DNA of 64,000 bases from Roseiarcus sp963753135 (GTDB taxonomy: Bacteria > Pseudomonadota > Alphaproteobacteria > Rhizobiales > Beijerinckiaceae). Both the position numbers and the translations under genes were made by a program. The DNA is taken from assembly GCA_963753135.1 (NCBI GenBank), contig CAVWBA010000015.1, positions 1-64,000 of the forward strand. The letters run 5' to 3'. A model generated the notes under the pieces. It was not told where the DNA came from. It saw only the letters and a program-made list of their open reading frames with translations, and searched no databases. Shown here piece by piece: positions 8,065-17,596 of this stretch; the first letter of the stretch is position 1; the number at the start of each line of letters is the position of its first letter.

Positions 8065-9093
8065 ATGACGATGGCGCGAACGGCCGCGGGGCTCGCTCTC
8101 AGAATCATCGCCGCAATCGTCGTCATCGCGCCCGTCAGCGCCTGGAGCGCGCTCGCTTTATGGTTTCGGCTTCCAGCGCCGGAAGCCTTGCGGGCGGCCG
8201 CGGCGGTTCTGTTTGCGCTTCTCGGCCTCGCGACGATCGTGGCGCTCTTGCGTCGTCGAAGCCGGATCGCGCTCGTCGTCTTCGCGCTCGCCTTCGTAAG
8301 CTTGCTCGCCTGGTGGAGCACGATCAAGCCGCCGCTCGAGGGCGACTGGGCGCCGGACGTCGCGCGGCAGACGACGGGATCGATCGCGGGCGACATTCTG
8401 ACGCTGTCCGACGTCCGGGATTTCGACTGGCGGACGGATCACGACTTCACCGAAAAGTGGAGCAAGCGCTCTTACGACCTCTCGAAGCTGAAGACGCTCG
8501 ATCTCTTTCTCGCCTATTGGGCCGGGCCGGAGATGGCGCATGTCATCATGAGCTTCGGCTTCGAAGACGGCGAGCATATCGCGTGGTCGGTCGAGGTCCG
8601 ACGCGAGAGGACGAGCGAGTTCTCGCCGATCGCCGACGCGTTCAAATCCCACACCCTTATCTATCTCGCCACCACCGAGCGCGATTCGGTCAGGCTGCGT
8701 TCGAACGTGCGCGGCGAGGACGTGCGCCTCTATAGGCTCAATACGCCGCCCGGACAGGCGCGGCTGCTCTTGCTCGAATATGTATCGCAATCGACCGCGC
8801 TCGCCGAACAGCCGAAATGGTACAATTCGATCACCGCGAACTGCGCGACCGTCGTCTTCAAGCTGGTAAGGGCGGCGGGGAGCACGCTCCCGCTTGACTG
8901 GCGACTCGTGGTCAACGGGTTTCTCCCGGGCTACCTCTACGATCACGGCGCGGTCGTCAGGACAATGCCGCTCAGCGAGCTCATGGAGCGGGCGCGCATA
9001 GGCGAGCAGGCGAGGGCGGCGGACGGATCGCCCGACTTCTCGCGGCTCATTCGAGTGGGCGTGCCCTCGCCATGGGATGCGGCGCCGAAGTAG
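8065..9093 (+). CDS. Membrane protein with DUF4105 domain
   Basis: The 342-residue protein begins with three hydrophobic segments within residues 8-90, followed by a large domain that should face the periplasm. The DUF4105 signature YNSITANCATVVFKL holds a conserved Asn-Cys near residue 268. Earlier conserved patches are RDFDWRTD and HVIMSFGFEDG. Some DUF4105 members (Lnb type) act as lipoprotein N-acyltransferases using this Cys. Whether this protein does so is inference. The ATG at 8065 has a weak site; an ATG at 8071 is equally possible. Confidence 0.8.
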   Translation: MTMARTAAGLALRIIAAIVVIAPVSAWSALALWFRLPAPEALRAAAAVLFALLGLATIVALLRRRSRIALVVFALAFVSLLAWWSTIKPPLEGDWAPDVARQTTGSIAGDILTLSDVRDFDWRTDHDFTEKWSKRSYDLSKLKTLDLFLAYWAGPEMAHVIMSFGFEDGEHIAWSVEVRRERTSEFSPIADAFKSHTLIYLATTERDSVRLRSNVRGEDVRLYRLNTPPGQARLLLLEYVSQSTALAEQPKWYNSITANCATVVFKLVRAAGSTLPLDWRLVVNGFLPGYLYDHGAVVRTMPLSELMERARIGEQARAADGSPDFSRLIRVGVPSPWDAAPK

Positions 9094-9259
9094 CATGAGC
9101 TGCGCGACGCCGGCCCGTTACAGCCTCTGCTCTTGAGGGAGGGGGGTCGCACCGTCCTATACGACAATAGAACAGCTACGCACTCGATAATCTCCTCGGT
9201 CCGCGCGACCCCCCACTCATAGGGGTTCGGAAGAACGCCCGTCTCTCGACGGACTAATG

Positions 9260-9283
9260 CCCGCCCCCACAAGAAGGGGCGGG
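9260..9283. terminator. Perfect GC hairpin between convergent genes
   Basis: CCCGCCCC at 9260-9267 pairs with GGGGCGGG at 9276-9283 around an 8-base loop. It lies in the 248-base gap between the ends of the DUF4105 gene and the leftward ABC operon. There is no T run, so intrinsic termination is only possible, not clear. Confidence 0.45.
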
Positions 9284-9341
9284 TGCGCTAACGCCATCGG
9301 TTCTATCCAAACGCAGCGGGCTCCGGTGGCGACGCCGAGCC

Positions 9342-10160
9342 CTATTTCACCGCACCCATCGTGAGGCCGCGGACGAGGTGCCGCTGAACCAGAAGCGCGA
9401 AGATGACGATGGGGAGCGCTCCGACCACGCCCGCCGCCGCCATCGAGGACCAGTCCGTGTCGATGCGGCCGATCAGCGTGCCCGTGCCGCGCGGCATGGT
9501 CATGGCTCGCGGCGTTGCGGTCAGCGCGAGCGCGAACAGGAATTCGTTGAACGTCGCGATCACCGCGAAGATCGCCGTCGCCGCGAGCCCAGGCGCAGCC
9601 AGCGGAAGGGCGATTCGTATGAACGCCGTCAGGCGGGAGTCGCCGTCGACCATTGCGGCTTCCTCCAGATCGACCGGGATCTCGTGGAAGAAGCTTTCCA
9701 TCATCCAGACGCAGAAGGTGATGTTGAACGCCGTATAGACCAAAATCAGCCCGGCCCAGGTGTCGATCAGCTTCAGTCGCAGGATGAGCAGATAGACAGG
9801 AACCAGGATCACGACCGCGGGAACGATCCTCAGCGTCAGCAGCGCGAGCCCGATCTTCCGCTCGAGGCCGAACCGCAGACGAAAGCGCGCGATCGCGTAG
9901 GCGCCGAGCGCGCCAAAGGCGACCGCGATGACAACCGACGCAGCCGTCACCACGATCGAATTGGTCAAGAAGTTCGAAAAGCCCTTGTCCTTGAACAGAA
10001 GAATGTAACTGTCGAAGGTTGGCGCGTGCGGATAAAGAGTCGCGTCCTGCCTGATCTCCTTGTTGGTCTTGAGCGAGGTCGCCACCATCCAGTAGATCGG
10101 CATGAGAACGACCGCGAGCACGACGGCCGTCACGCCCCCGCGAGCCAGACGGGCGGTCAA
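9342..10160 (-). CDS. CUT1 ABC importer permease (MalG type)
   Basis: This inner-membrane permease of a carbohydrate-type importer has six predicted membrane segments in 272 residues. The cytoplasmic EAA loop reads EEAAMVDGDSRLTAFIRIALP, which docks the ATPase. TTG at 10160 overlaps the stop of the upstream permease by three bases, showing translational coupling. It is the last gene of a leftward four-gene operon: ATPase, binding protein, MalF type, MalG type. The substrate is unknown. Confidence 0.88.
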   Translation of the reverse strand: MTARLARGGVTAVVLAVVLMPIYWMVATSLKTNKEIRQDATLYPHAPTFDSYILLFKDKGFSNFLTNSIVVTAASVVIAVAFGALGAYAIARFRLRFGLERKIGLALLTLRIVPAVVILVPVYLLILRLKLIDTWAGLILVYTAFNITFCVWMMESFFHEIPVDLEEAAMVDGDSRLTAFIRIALPLAAPGLAATAIFAVIATFNEFLFALALTATPRAMTMPRGTGTLIGRIDTDWSSMAAAGVVGALPIVIFALLVQRHLVRGLTMGAVK

Positions 10161-11104
10161 GTCGCCTCCGCTCGGCGCAGCAGGCGCACGGCGGCCAGCG
10201 CAAGGGCCAGAATGAGGAGCCCGACGGTCACGAACAGGGCCGCGGCATAGCCGGTCTGCTGGAATTTGAACGCGACCTCGTAGCCGTAGAGCGAAATGAG
10301 CTTCGTCGCTGTTCCCGGGCCGCCCTGGGTCAGGACGAAGACCTGATCGAACGTCCCGAATGCATCAATCGTCCTGAGCACGATCGCGACGGCGAGTACG
10401 GGTCTCATCATCGGCAACGTCAGGTCGACAAAAGTCCGCCAAGGGCCCGCTCCGTCAACCTGGGCGGCTTCGAACGGCTCCTGCGGCAGGGATTGCAGCC
10501 CCGCCAGAAGAATGAGGAAAATGAGCGGCGTCCACTCCCAAACATCGAGAGCGATAAGGCCGATGAACGCCTTGATCGGATCGCTGAGGATCTCGACCCG
10601 CCCGCCCCCGAACGCTAGGGAGAGCGCGGTCAGCATGCCGGCGTCGTTGGCGTAGATGAGCCGGAACACGATCGCGACGACGACTGGCGTGATCACCATC
10701 GGAACGATCAGGATCGTCCTCAGGAGCCGGATGCCGGCGAATTCCCTCGCGCAGAATAGCGCCAGGGCAAAGCCCAGAATGGTCTCGATCGCTACCGAAA
10801 CCGTCACAAACCGCAGCGTGACCCAGAGCGAGTCCAGAAATTCCGGGTCGCTCCACAGCCGGCGGTAGTTGTCGAGGCCGATATCCGAGACCGCCCGGCC
10901 ATAGCGGTAAAATTTGGTGCTCGTCTGAAGTCCGTTCCACAACGGATAGACGAGGACTCCGAACACGGTGAGAACGCTCGGCGCGAGGAGCAGGTAGGGC
11001 AGGATCAGATCCAGCCCTGCTCCTTGCCGGCGTTCTCGCCCCGCGCGCCGCGTCGCGGCGCGCTTGTCATTGATCGGCGCCACGCCGCGCGTCGCTTCCG
11101 TCAC
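10157..11104 (-). CDS. CUT1 ABC importer permease (MalF type)
   Basis: This 315-residue permease has a charged cytoplasmic N-terminus, six or more membrane segments starting at LILPYLLLAPSVLTVFG, and the EAA loop EPFEAAQVDGAGPWRTFVDL. The start is GTG at 11104. The gene follows the binding-protein gene by about 40 bases and overlaps the MalG-type gene, all on the minus strand. Its length and layout are normal for the family. Confidence 0.9.
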   Translation of the reverse strand: MTEATRGVAPINDKRAATRRAGRERRQGAGLDLILPYLLLAPSVLTVFGVLVYPLWNGLQTSTKFYRYGRAVSDIGLDNYRRLWSDPEFLDSLWVTLRFVTVSVAIETILGFALALFCAREFAGIRLLRTILIVPMVITPVVVAIVFRLIYANDAGMLTALSLAFGGGRVEILSDPIKAFIGLIALDVWEWTPLIFLILLAGLQSLPQEPFEAAQVDGAGPWRTFVDLTLPMMRPVLAVAIVLRTIDAFGTFDQVFVLTQGGPGTATKLISLYGYEVAFKFQQTGYAAALFVTVGLLILALALAAVRLLRRAEAT

Positions 11105-11143
11105 TTAACGGCTCTCATGCGCCCCGCGCTGCGTCGTGGCCCA

Positions 11144-12462
11144 TCACTTGTAGTAGCCGGCCTGGGTCAGATAATCCTTGACTTGGCCCGCCGCGACGTC
11201 GAGCGCGGCGCCGCCTCCGGACCCAGCCTGCAGCGCCTTGTTGAGCTGGATGCCGACAAGCTCCTCGATCTTGGCCCAATCCGGCGTCCGCGGCCGCGGC
11301 ATCGCGCCAGAATCAAATTGCTGGAGAGTGACCGGAATGAGGCGGTTGCCAGCGGGAGGAACGGTAAAGGCCGCCGCGCTTGACCGGAATGGCGCCCGCA
11401 GCCGACAGCTTGGCCTGGATCTCGGGCGTCACGAACCACTTCAGGAACTCGATGGCGTTCGCCTTGTTGGGCGCGGTCTTGGGAATTCCGGAGATGAAAA
11501 TTCCGATTTGCGCGATCGCCTTCTCCTTCTTCGGCACGACCGAGAAATCGAGCTTGCCGACCTCCTTCGATTGCTTAGGATCATCCGACACCAGCGCGTT
11601 GCCGGTATACTGGATCGTCGCGCCGCAATCGCCGCCCAGCATGCCGGCGCCCTGCTGATCGCTCCCGAACTCGACCACCCCGGGAGGCGCGTTCTGCTTC
11701 AATGTGGTGACGAGGTAGTCCGCCGACGCCTTGCCGACGGCGGAATTGAAGATGGGGTTCCACTTGTCGTCGAAGAAGTCGCCCCCGAAGGACATCAGGA
11801 GAGGGTGCCAGGAGGTCACGATCGGATTGCCCGACAGACCGGGGAATACGACCGGATACTTTATGGCGCCGGCCGCGACCCCCGCCTTGCCCTTCTCGAT
11901 CACCTCGTCCCAGGTTTTCGGCGGCCCGTTCTTGTAGACGTCGTTGCGGTAGGTGAACGTCTGAATGTCGCCGATGAAGGGCACACAGATGAGCTTCGGG
12001 GTCGCCCCCTCGAACCCCTTGACCCGCGGCCCCGTCTGCGGCGGCCAGTAGCCCATGTCGATCATCGGCTTGACCCAATCCTTGTCGGCGCCGTTGATCC
12101 CCGCCGCGCCGAGGTCTTCCAGGACCTCGGCCGCGCCGAACTGGGGAACCCACGGATCGTCGAGCAGGTAGAGGTCGTATTGCCCCGCGCCGCTCTGCGC
12201 GTCGTTGAAGAATTTCTCGAGCGTGACGCCGTACTCGTCCTGCAGGAACTGGATGTCGAAGCCCTGCTGCCTGGGCGAGGGGAATGATCTTTTCCTTGAA
12301 CGGCACAAGCGCGCCGTCGACGAAGCCGCCGATCACGACTTTTTTGCCGGCCGCCTTGGCCGGGGTCGCCGCGCCTAAGCCAGCAAGAAGCGCGGCGCCC
12401 GCGCCTCCCTTGAGCAAGCTGCGCCGATCGACGCCGCCTTTGCCTGAGTCAGTTGAGCTCAT
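11144..12462 (-). CDS. ABC substrate-binding protein (CUT1), two frameshifts
   Basis: The ATG at 12462 opens a Tat signal: RRSLLKGGAGAALLAGLG, cleaved after PAKA. Near 12260 an extra base in a run of three breaks the frame; across it the text reads LAQAA-GFDIQFLQDEYGVTL. The main body (about 310 residues, YDLYLLDDPWVPQF, PKTWDEVIEKG) is a family 1 solute-binding fold. A lost base near 11372 hides the true C-terminus (AGNRLIPVTLQQF to DYLTQAGYYK, stop 11144-11146). The joined length is about 438 residues, normal for the family. Both breaks are single-base and probably sequence errors. The ligand is unknown. Confidence 0.85.
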
Positions 12463-13556
12463 TGTTGCACCCTCCTCACATCGACGCGGTGAACGACGGT
12501 GGCGCCCTTCGCATCGAAGAAGCATGCGTCGTCCGCATCGAATTTCACTCCGACCTTCGAACCCACGCGAGCCGTAAAGCCTCGTCCCGCGCGCACCGAG
12601 AGATGTTCCGCCCCGACGCGCACCTCGACCAAGGTCTCGTTGCCCATCGGCTCGACGACATAGACTTCGCCCTTGAGAGCGCCGGGCGTCGCAAGGTCCA
12701 CAAGGCTGAAATCCTCTGGGCGCGCGCCCATCTCGGTCACGTCGCCCGCGGCGCAGGCCGCGCGTCTTTCCGGCTCGAGCGCGACAGCGACGCCGCCCAC
12801 CTGTAATCCGCCATCCGTCAGGTGAGCTTTGACCACGTTCATCGGGGGATTGCCGACGAAGGTGGCGACGAACCGGTTCGCGGGCCGTTCGTAAATCTCC
12901 TCGGGCGAGCCGACCTGCTGCAATTCGCCGGCGTTCATCACCGCGATGAGATCGGCCATGGTGAGCGCCTCGGCCTGATCGTGGGTGACATAGAGCGTCG
13001 TCGCTCCGAGGCGCTGGCACAGCCGCTTGAGTTCCCCTCGCATGCTCAGACGAAGCCGGGCGTCGAGATTGGACAACGGCTCATCCATCAAGAACGCCGC
13101 GGGATCGCGCACGATCGCGCGCGCCAGCGCCACGCGCTGGCGCTGGCCGCCCGACAATTGCCGCGGGCGCCGGTCGAGCAGGTGTTCGATCTCGAGGGTC
13201 GTTGCGACCTCGCTGACTTTCGCCGCGATGTCGGGGCCGCTCACTTTTCGGATCCAGAGCGGATAGCCGATATTGTCCCTGACCGTCTTGTGGGGATAGA
13301 GCGCGTAGCTCTGAAACACCATGGCGACGTCGCGGTCGCGCGGCTGCAATTGCGTCACATCCCGCTCGCCGATCAGGACGCGACCTTTCGTCGGCATGTC
13401 GAGACCTGCGAGGATGCGCAACGCCGTGGTCTTGCCGCATCCGGAGGGACCGAGCAGCGCCATGAACGAGCGATCCGGCACCTTCAGATCGAGCGAGTGC
13501 AGGGCGGTGAACGTATCGAATGTCTTCCGGACGCCGTGGTAACGGACCGCGCTCAT
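12459..13556 (-). CDS. CUT1 ABC importer ATPase (UgpC/MalK type)
   Basis: The 365-residue ATPase has Walker A GPSGCGKTT near residue 35, signature LSGGQRQRVALARA near 132, Walker B FLMDEPLSNLD, and the switch His in YVTHDQAEA. The C-terminal 120 residues form the TOBE/OB domain found in MalK and UgpC. It is the first gene of the leftward operon and overlaps the binding-protein start by four bases. Such subunits often energise more than one importer. Confidence 0.92.
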   Translation of the reverse strand: MSAVRYHGVRKTFDTFTALHSLDLKVPDRSFMALLGPSGCGKTTALRILAGLDMPTKGRVLIGERDVTQLQPRDRDVAMVFQSYALYPHKTVRDNIGYPLWIRKVSGPDIAAKVSEVATTLEIEHLLDRRPRQLSGGQRQRVALARAIVRDPAAFLMDEPLSNLDARLRLSMRGELKRLCQRLGATTLYVTHDQAEALTMADLIAVMNAGELQQVGSPEEIYERPANRFVATFVGNPPMNVVKAHLTDGGLQVGGVAVALEPERRAACAAGDVTEMGARPEDFSLVDLATPGALKGEVYVVEPMGNETLVEVRVGAEHLSVRAGRGFTARVGSKVGVKFDADDACFFDAKGATVVHRVDVRRVQQ

Positions 13557-13920
13557 CGAGCAAGTCTCGTCGAGCTTTGCCGCCGGTCAGCGGAGGGCGA
13601 TGGTTCGCGCCAATCTTGCGCATGCAATGTGCAGAGCGCGGTCTCTCGGATCGTTGTTGCTATCAGATCGCAGGGAAAGCGCGGCGTCGACATCTTACGC
13701 CGGACGCTTTGTCGCAATCACAGACGCGGCCGCTGCAACAAGCCTTGTGCCGCCTTCTTTCATCGACCGTTCCGCCCTGAACACCCTCAACGGGGATCTT
13801 TTGATGCATCTCGCGTGCCAACTATCAAAATATCCGGATTGAAGAGAAAGGTCCACTTGCGGGTAAATCGTCAGGTCCAATGCGGAGAGCTGTCGCAAGG
13901 TCTTCAACACGAAGACTTCT
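13557..13920. other. Gene-free stretch between the ABC operon and the aminotransferase gene
   Basis: These 364 bases separate the end of the aminotransferase gene from the ABC ATPase start and must hold the ABC operon's promoter. I see no convincing gene, hairpin terminator or operator. The right half is slightly A+T-richer. Confidence 0.4.
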
Positions 13921-15282
13921 CTAGCGCGCGCTTAAGGCCGCAACATCGTCGATCGCCTTTTTGAACGTGCCGATGGTCTGATCGAGATCGTCGTGCGTGA
14001 CGATCAGAGGGGGGGCGACTTCGACGCTCGTGCCGATCGCGCTTACGATCACGCCGAGATCGAGCATGCGGCGCGCGATTTGCCTCACCGTATCGTCTTC
14101 GAATGCGGCTTTCGTTTTCTTGTCCGAGGTGAAATCGACCGCGTGCCAGCTTCCCATGCCTCGAATCTGTCCAACCATCGGGTGATCGCCGATCGCCGCC
14201 TGGAGACCGGCTTGCAGATACTTGCCGTTTTCGAGGGACTTGGGGATCAGCTTCTCTCGCGTCTTGATGTCGATGACGGCGTTGGCGGCCGCGGCGGCGA
14301 CCGCATGGCCGCTGAAGGTGTGCACATGCTTGAAGATCGGCATGGCGTCCGCGATCTCGTCGCGCGTGATGACCGCGCCCATGGGCATATAGCCGGCAGT
14401 CAGCGCCTTCGCGCTGGTCATGATGTCCGGCTCGATGCCGAAATGCTCGCTGACAAACCAGTGGCCCGCCCGGCCGAAACCGGTGATGACCTCGTCGACG
14501 ATCATGAGCACGTCGTATTTGGTGCAGATCTCGCGCACGCGCCGCCAGTAGGTCTTCGACGGAACCTGCGCGCCGTTCGCCTGCATGATCGGCTCGCCGA
14601 TGAACGCGGCGACCAAAGCCGGGTTTTCGAGCTGGATCTGCCGCTCGAGATGGTTGACGCAGAACTCCTCGTATTCGTCGACCTCCATGCCAAGCGGATT
14701 GCGGTAGGAGAGCGGGTTGCCGACGAAACTGTAGCCGGGAACGCGCGGATCGATGGTCTCGCGCACAGGAAGCCAGTCGGTGGCCGAAAGAGCGCCCATC
14801 GTCGCGCCATGAAAGGCGTTCCAGCGCGAGATGATCTTGTAGGCGCTCGGCTTCTTGCCGCTCGCCTGATGGTATTGCTTGGCGATCTTGAACGCGGTCT
14901 CGACGGCTTCCGAGCCGCCGCTGACGAACATGACTTTCGAGAGCCGTCCGGGGGCGAGCTCGGCGATGCGCGTCGCCAGCTTGACCATGGGCTCGGTCAC
15001 GTTGCGGCCCGATCCGATGTAATGAAGGGTCTTCGCCTGCTCATACATGGCCCGCGCAATCTCTTCGTTGCCATAGCCGAGCGAGTTCGCCCGCGACGGC
15101 GAGCCCATCATGTCGAGATAGGTCTTGCCATGGATGTCGACGACTTTGACGCCGGACCCGGACGCCATGATCATGGGCCCATATTTTTCGATGTCGTCGC
15201 GGGGAGTGATCGGGAAGATGCAGTGATCGAGCGCGTTCTTCGTCAGGCTGTTGGCGCCTTCCATCGGACTGTTGACGTTCAT
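13921..15282 (-). CDS. Class III (omega) aminotransferase
   Basis: The 453-residue PLP enzyme moves an amino group from an omega-amine or omega-amino acid to a keto acid. Visible marks are VSGGSEAVETAFKIAKQYH, the catalytic Asp in IVDEVITGFGRAG, and the PLP lysine in SAKALTAGYMPMGA. The ATG at 15282 has GGAG nine bases upstream. It lies just downstream of a divergence-free MocR gene and upstream of the CUT1 importer, all leftward. MocR proteins such as TauR and GabR usually control omega-aminotransferases. Taurine, beta-alanine, GABA or a polyamine are all possible substrates. Confidence 0.88.
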   Translation of the reverse strand: MNVNSPMEGANSLTKNALDHCIFPITPRDDIEKYGPMIMASGSGVKVVDIHGKTYLDMMGSPSRANSLGYGNEEIARAMYEQAKTLHYIGSGRNVTEPMVKLATRIAELAPGRLSKVMFVSGGSEAVETAFKIAKQYHQASGKKPSAYKIISRWNAFHGATMGALSATDWLPVRETIDPRVPGYSFVGNPLSYRNPLGMEVDEYEEFCVNHLERQIQLENPALVAAFIGEPIMQANGAQVPSKTYWRRVREICTKYDVLMIVDEVITGFGRAGHWFVSEHFGIEPDIMTSAKALTAGYMPMGAVITRDEIADAMPIFKHVHTFSGHAVAAAAANAVIDIKTREKLIPKSLENGKYLQAGLQAAIGDHPMVGQIRGMGSWHAVDFTSDKKTKAAFEDDTVRQIARRMLDLGVIVSAIGTSVEVAPPLIVTHDDLDQTIGTFKKAIDDVAALSAR

Positions 15283-15323
15283 GAGAATCTCCGGTGACTC
15301 GCGCGATCAGGCCGAACTCAGTC

Positions 15324-15455
15324 CGTCATTGCGAGGAGCGCAGCGACGAAGCAATCCAGGGAATGTGGGCGCTTGACGACTCCTGGATCGCCACGTCGCC
15401 ATAGCCCGTCGACAGACGGGCGTCTTTCGACACCCTATGGCTCCTCGCGATGACG
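15324..15455. repeat. Long imperfect palindromic repeat, REP-like
   Basis: The segment begins cgtcattgcgaggagcgcag and ends ctcctcgcgatgacg, which are inverted copies. A second inverted pair (aatccagg and cctggatcg) lies inside, and a small hairpin, gcccgtc/gacgggc, is at the centre. Dispersed repeats with the core GTCATTGCGAGGAGCG are widespread between genes of alphaproteobacteria. It occupies most of the 292-base gap between the MocR end and the aminotransferase start and can form an extended hairpin in RNA. Confidence 0.75.
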
Positions 15456-15574
15456 ATTCCGCTCAAGCGTAGGACGCTTCACAAGCTGAACTTATCGACG
15501 CTGATCGGACGTTCGATAGCGCCACTTGCGGGCAATATCAGCGGTCCACATGCCGTCCCGCTGCGGCGCCGCGC

Positions 15575-17065
15575 TCAATGTTTGGTCGTAAGATCGATAA
15601 AAATCCGGCGCAGCGTTTTCAGTTCAGCCAGGAGCGCCGGCCGCTCGAGCGCCGTGTAGCCCAGGATCAGGCCATGGCGCTGAGGGCTTTGGCGATAGTG
15701 CAGGGATAGGGGCGTCACAACCACGCCGCTTTCGCGCGCCTTGCCTGTGATCTCGACATCGTCCACGCCGGCTCGGCAATACCAGAGCGACTGGATGCCG
15801 GAGTCCGTGGGCGCCGGCTCGAGCCATTCGCCGAGCTCGCTCTGACATGCGACCATGAATTCCTCGCGGCGCTTTCTGTAGAGCCGGCGCATGCGGCCCA
15901 AGTGGGTCGTGAAGTGGCCTTCCTCGATGAAATCCGCGAGCGCCGCCTGCAGGATTCCAGACGCGTATTGCCCGGTGAGAAACATCGCTTGGGAAATGTT
16001 CGCAACCATGTTGAGCGGCAGAATGACGTAGCCGATGCGCAGCGCTGGGAACATGGTTTTGGAAAATGTTCCGACATAGATGGTGCGACTGTCCGCCGCG
16101 ACGCCTTGCAAGGCCGGAACGGAATTGCCCGAAAATCGGTATTCGCCGTCGAAGTCGTCTTCGACGATCCAGGCGTCTTGAGCCCGCGCGATCTCCGCCA
16201 GACGCAACCGCTGCTCGAGCCGCATCGTGACGCCGAGCGGGCTCTGGCATGATGGCGTGACATAGATCGCGCGAAGCCTCTCCTCAGGCGGCGCCGAAAG
16301 CTCCCAACCCTCCATGCTGACCGGAAGAGCCATGATCGTCGCGCCTGCGGCGACGAAGGCGGACTGGGCGGCGGGATAGCCGGGGTCCTCCATCCAGACG
16401 CTGTCTCCCGGATCGGTCAGGATACGCGCGAGAAGATCGAAGGCGGGCTGGGCGCCGTTGGTGATCACCACCTGGTCCGGCTCGCAACGCACGCCTCGGG
16501 CGGCGGCGAGGTAGCGCGCAATCGCCCGCTTGAGGGGAGGGTAGCCCGCTATGTGCTGGTAGCCGAAGACGTAATCGCCGCCCGCCTGAAGCCGATGCGC
16601 AAGGATGCGCCGAAGCGTGACGAACGGGAAATGCGTAACGTCAGCGAGTCCAGGTTGAAGCGAACGTCGGTGCGCCAGACCGAAAAAATTCATCGGCTGC
16701 GAGATCATCTCCCGTCCGCGCCTGGACAACGGATCTTTCGCGCCTTTCGGTTCCTCGAATCGATGCGCGATCGCTCGATTGGGCGCCGCAGCGACAAAGG
16801 TCTGGGACCCGCGTCGGGCCTGAACATAGCCCTCGACTTCGAGCTGCTGGTAGGCGCTCACCACGGTGTTGCGCGAGACATCGATCTTTTGCGCCAGCGC
16901 CCGCGAGGACGGGAGCCGGCCGTCGAGGGGCAGGCTCCCGTCCATGATCAGTTCGACCAGACGAAGGTAGAGTTGTCGGTGGAGCGGCTCGTGGGATTTG
17001 CGGTCGAGAGCGATGAGGTCGAGAAGCAATTCCGGTCGACGCGAGGTGGACCGCGGATTTTTCAT
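15575..17065 (-). CDS. MocR-family regulator (GntR domain fused to aminotransferase domain)
   Basis: The N-terminal winged helix (LHRQLYLRLVELIMDGSLP, then LPSSRALAQKIDVSRNTV) spans about residues 20-90. A linker follows, then a fold type I aminotransferase-like domain from about residue 130, with YGYQH-type text, EDPGYP, EDDFDGEYRF and the PLP lysine in GTFSKTMFPALRIGY. I prefer ATG 17065 (MKNPRSTSRR) over the longer frame to 17116. About 496 residues is normal for MocR. It probably senses PLP plus an amino compound and controls the adjacent aminotransferase; that target is inferred from adjacency. Confidence 0.9.
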   Translation of the reverse strand: MKNPRSTSRRPELLLDLIALDRKSHEPLHRQLYLRLVELIMDGSLPLDGRLPSSRALAQKIDVSRNTVVSAYQQLEVEGYVQARRGSQTFVAAAPNRAIAHRFEEPKGAKDPLSRRGREMISQPMNFFGLAHRRSLQPGLADVTHFPFVTLRRILAHRLQAGGDYVFGYQHIAGYPPLKRAIARYLAAARGVRCEPDQVVITNGAQPAFDLLARILTDPGDSVWMEDPGYPAAQSAFVAAGATIMALPVSMEGWELSAPPEERLRAIYVTPSCQSPLGVTMRLEQRLRLAEIARAQDAWIVEDDFDGEYRFSGNSVPALQGVAADSRTIYVGTFSKTMFPALRIGYVILPLNMVANISQAMFLTGQYASGILQAALADFIEEGHFTTHLGRMRRLYRKRREEFMVACQSELGEWLEPAPTDSGIQSLWYCRAGVDDVEITGKARESGVVVTPLSLHYRQSPQRHGLILGYTALERPALLAELKTLRRIFIDLTTKH

Positions 17066-17116
17066 GGATTGGGTCCTGTCATTGACCCACTTTCCTCGAA
17101 AGGCTGGCGGGGTCAA

Positions 17117-17596
17117 GGACGATCGCCGGACCGCCGGGGGCGTCAGGGCGGCCCGCCGCGACGGGGACCCGCGCCGTCTCGCGCCTTTTGAAAACCTAAA
17201 TCATGGGAAATCTGTTGCGTATTTCTGTATTCCGTCCTATGATGACAGGAAGGTCGAAGCGGGCCCGCCGCGAGGCCGCGAGGCTCAAGATCGATCAATC
17301 CGTTGGGTCGAGCCCGCTGCGAGAGAGCGCGAAACGAAAGCAGGTGAAGGAGCTGAAACGACAGGACGACAGCATGTACGCCAACGCCGGCGCCCCGAGC
17401 CTCGAAGCGCGCCCCTGTCTGCGCGGGTTCGGAGCGCAACCTGGGAGGCGAGTTAAGCGAACGGAATTTTTTTTATTTTTTCGCGCGTAAGGCTTTGAAA
17501 AGTCCAGATTCGGCCAAAGGAATCCAACGAAATGCAAGCCTTTTTCCTTGGTTTTCCTTGGATCTCCTTGGAGGCAGATCGACCGGAAGTTGTATT
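17117..17596. other. Gene-free stretch upstream of the MocR gene
   Basis: These 480 bases hold no convincing gene. Near 17217-17240 the otherwise GC-rich DNA turns A+T-rich, and on the minus strand the pentamer AATAC occurs twice eight bases apart, a possible operator or promoter for the MocR gene. Near 17466-17480 there is a run of T broken by one A. At 17540-17570 cttgg occurs repeatedly. No terminator hairpin was found. Confidence 0.35.

Noticed and set aside
8158..9096. A 312-codon frame antisense to the DUF4105 gene
   Set aside because: There are no membrane segments or motifs; it is compositional shadowing.
11178..12287. A 369-codon plus-strand frame across the binding-protein gene
   Set aside because: It is a shadow of the frameshifted binding protein, whose motifs are on the minus strand.
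13993..15297. A 434-codon frame antisense to the class III aminotransferase gene
   Set aside because: The sense strand carries the full PLP motifs. The antisense product is Arg/Asp-rich with no family features.
17203..17490. A 95-codon frame upstream of the MocR gene
   Set aside because: Low-complexity Arg/Lys text, no ribosome site, and overlaps in all frames; treated as a gene-free stretch.
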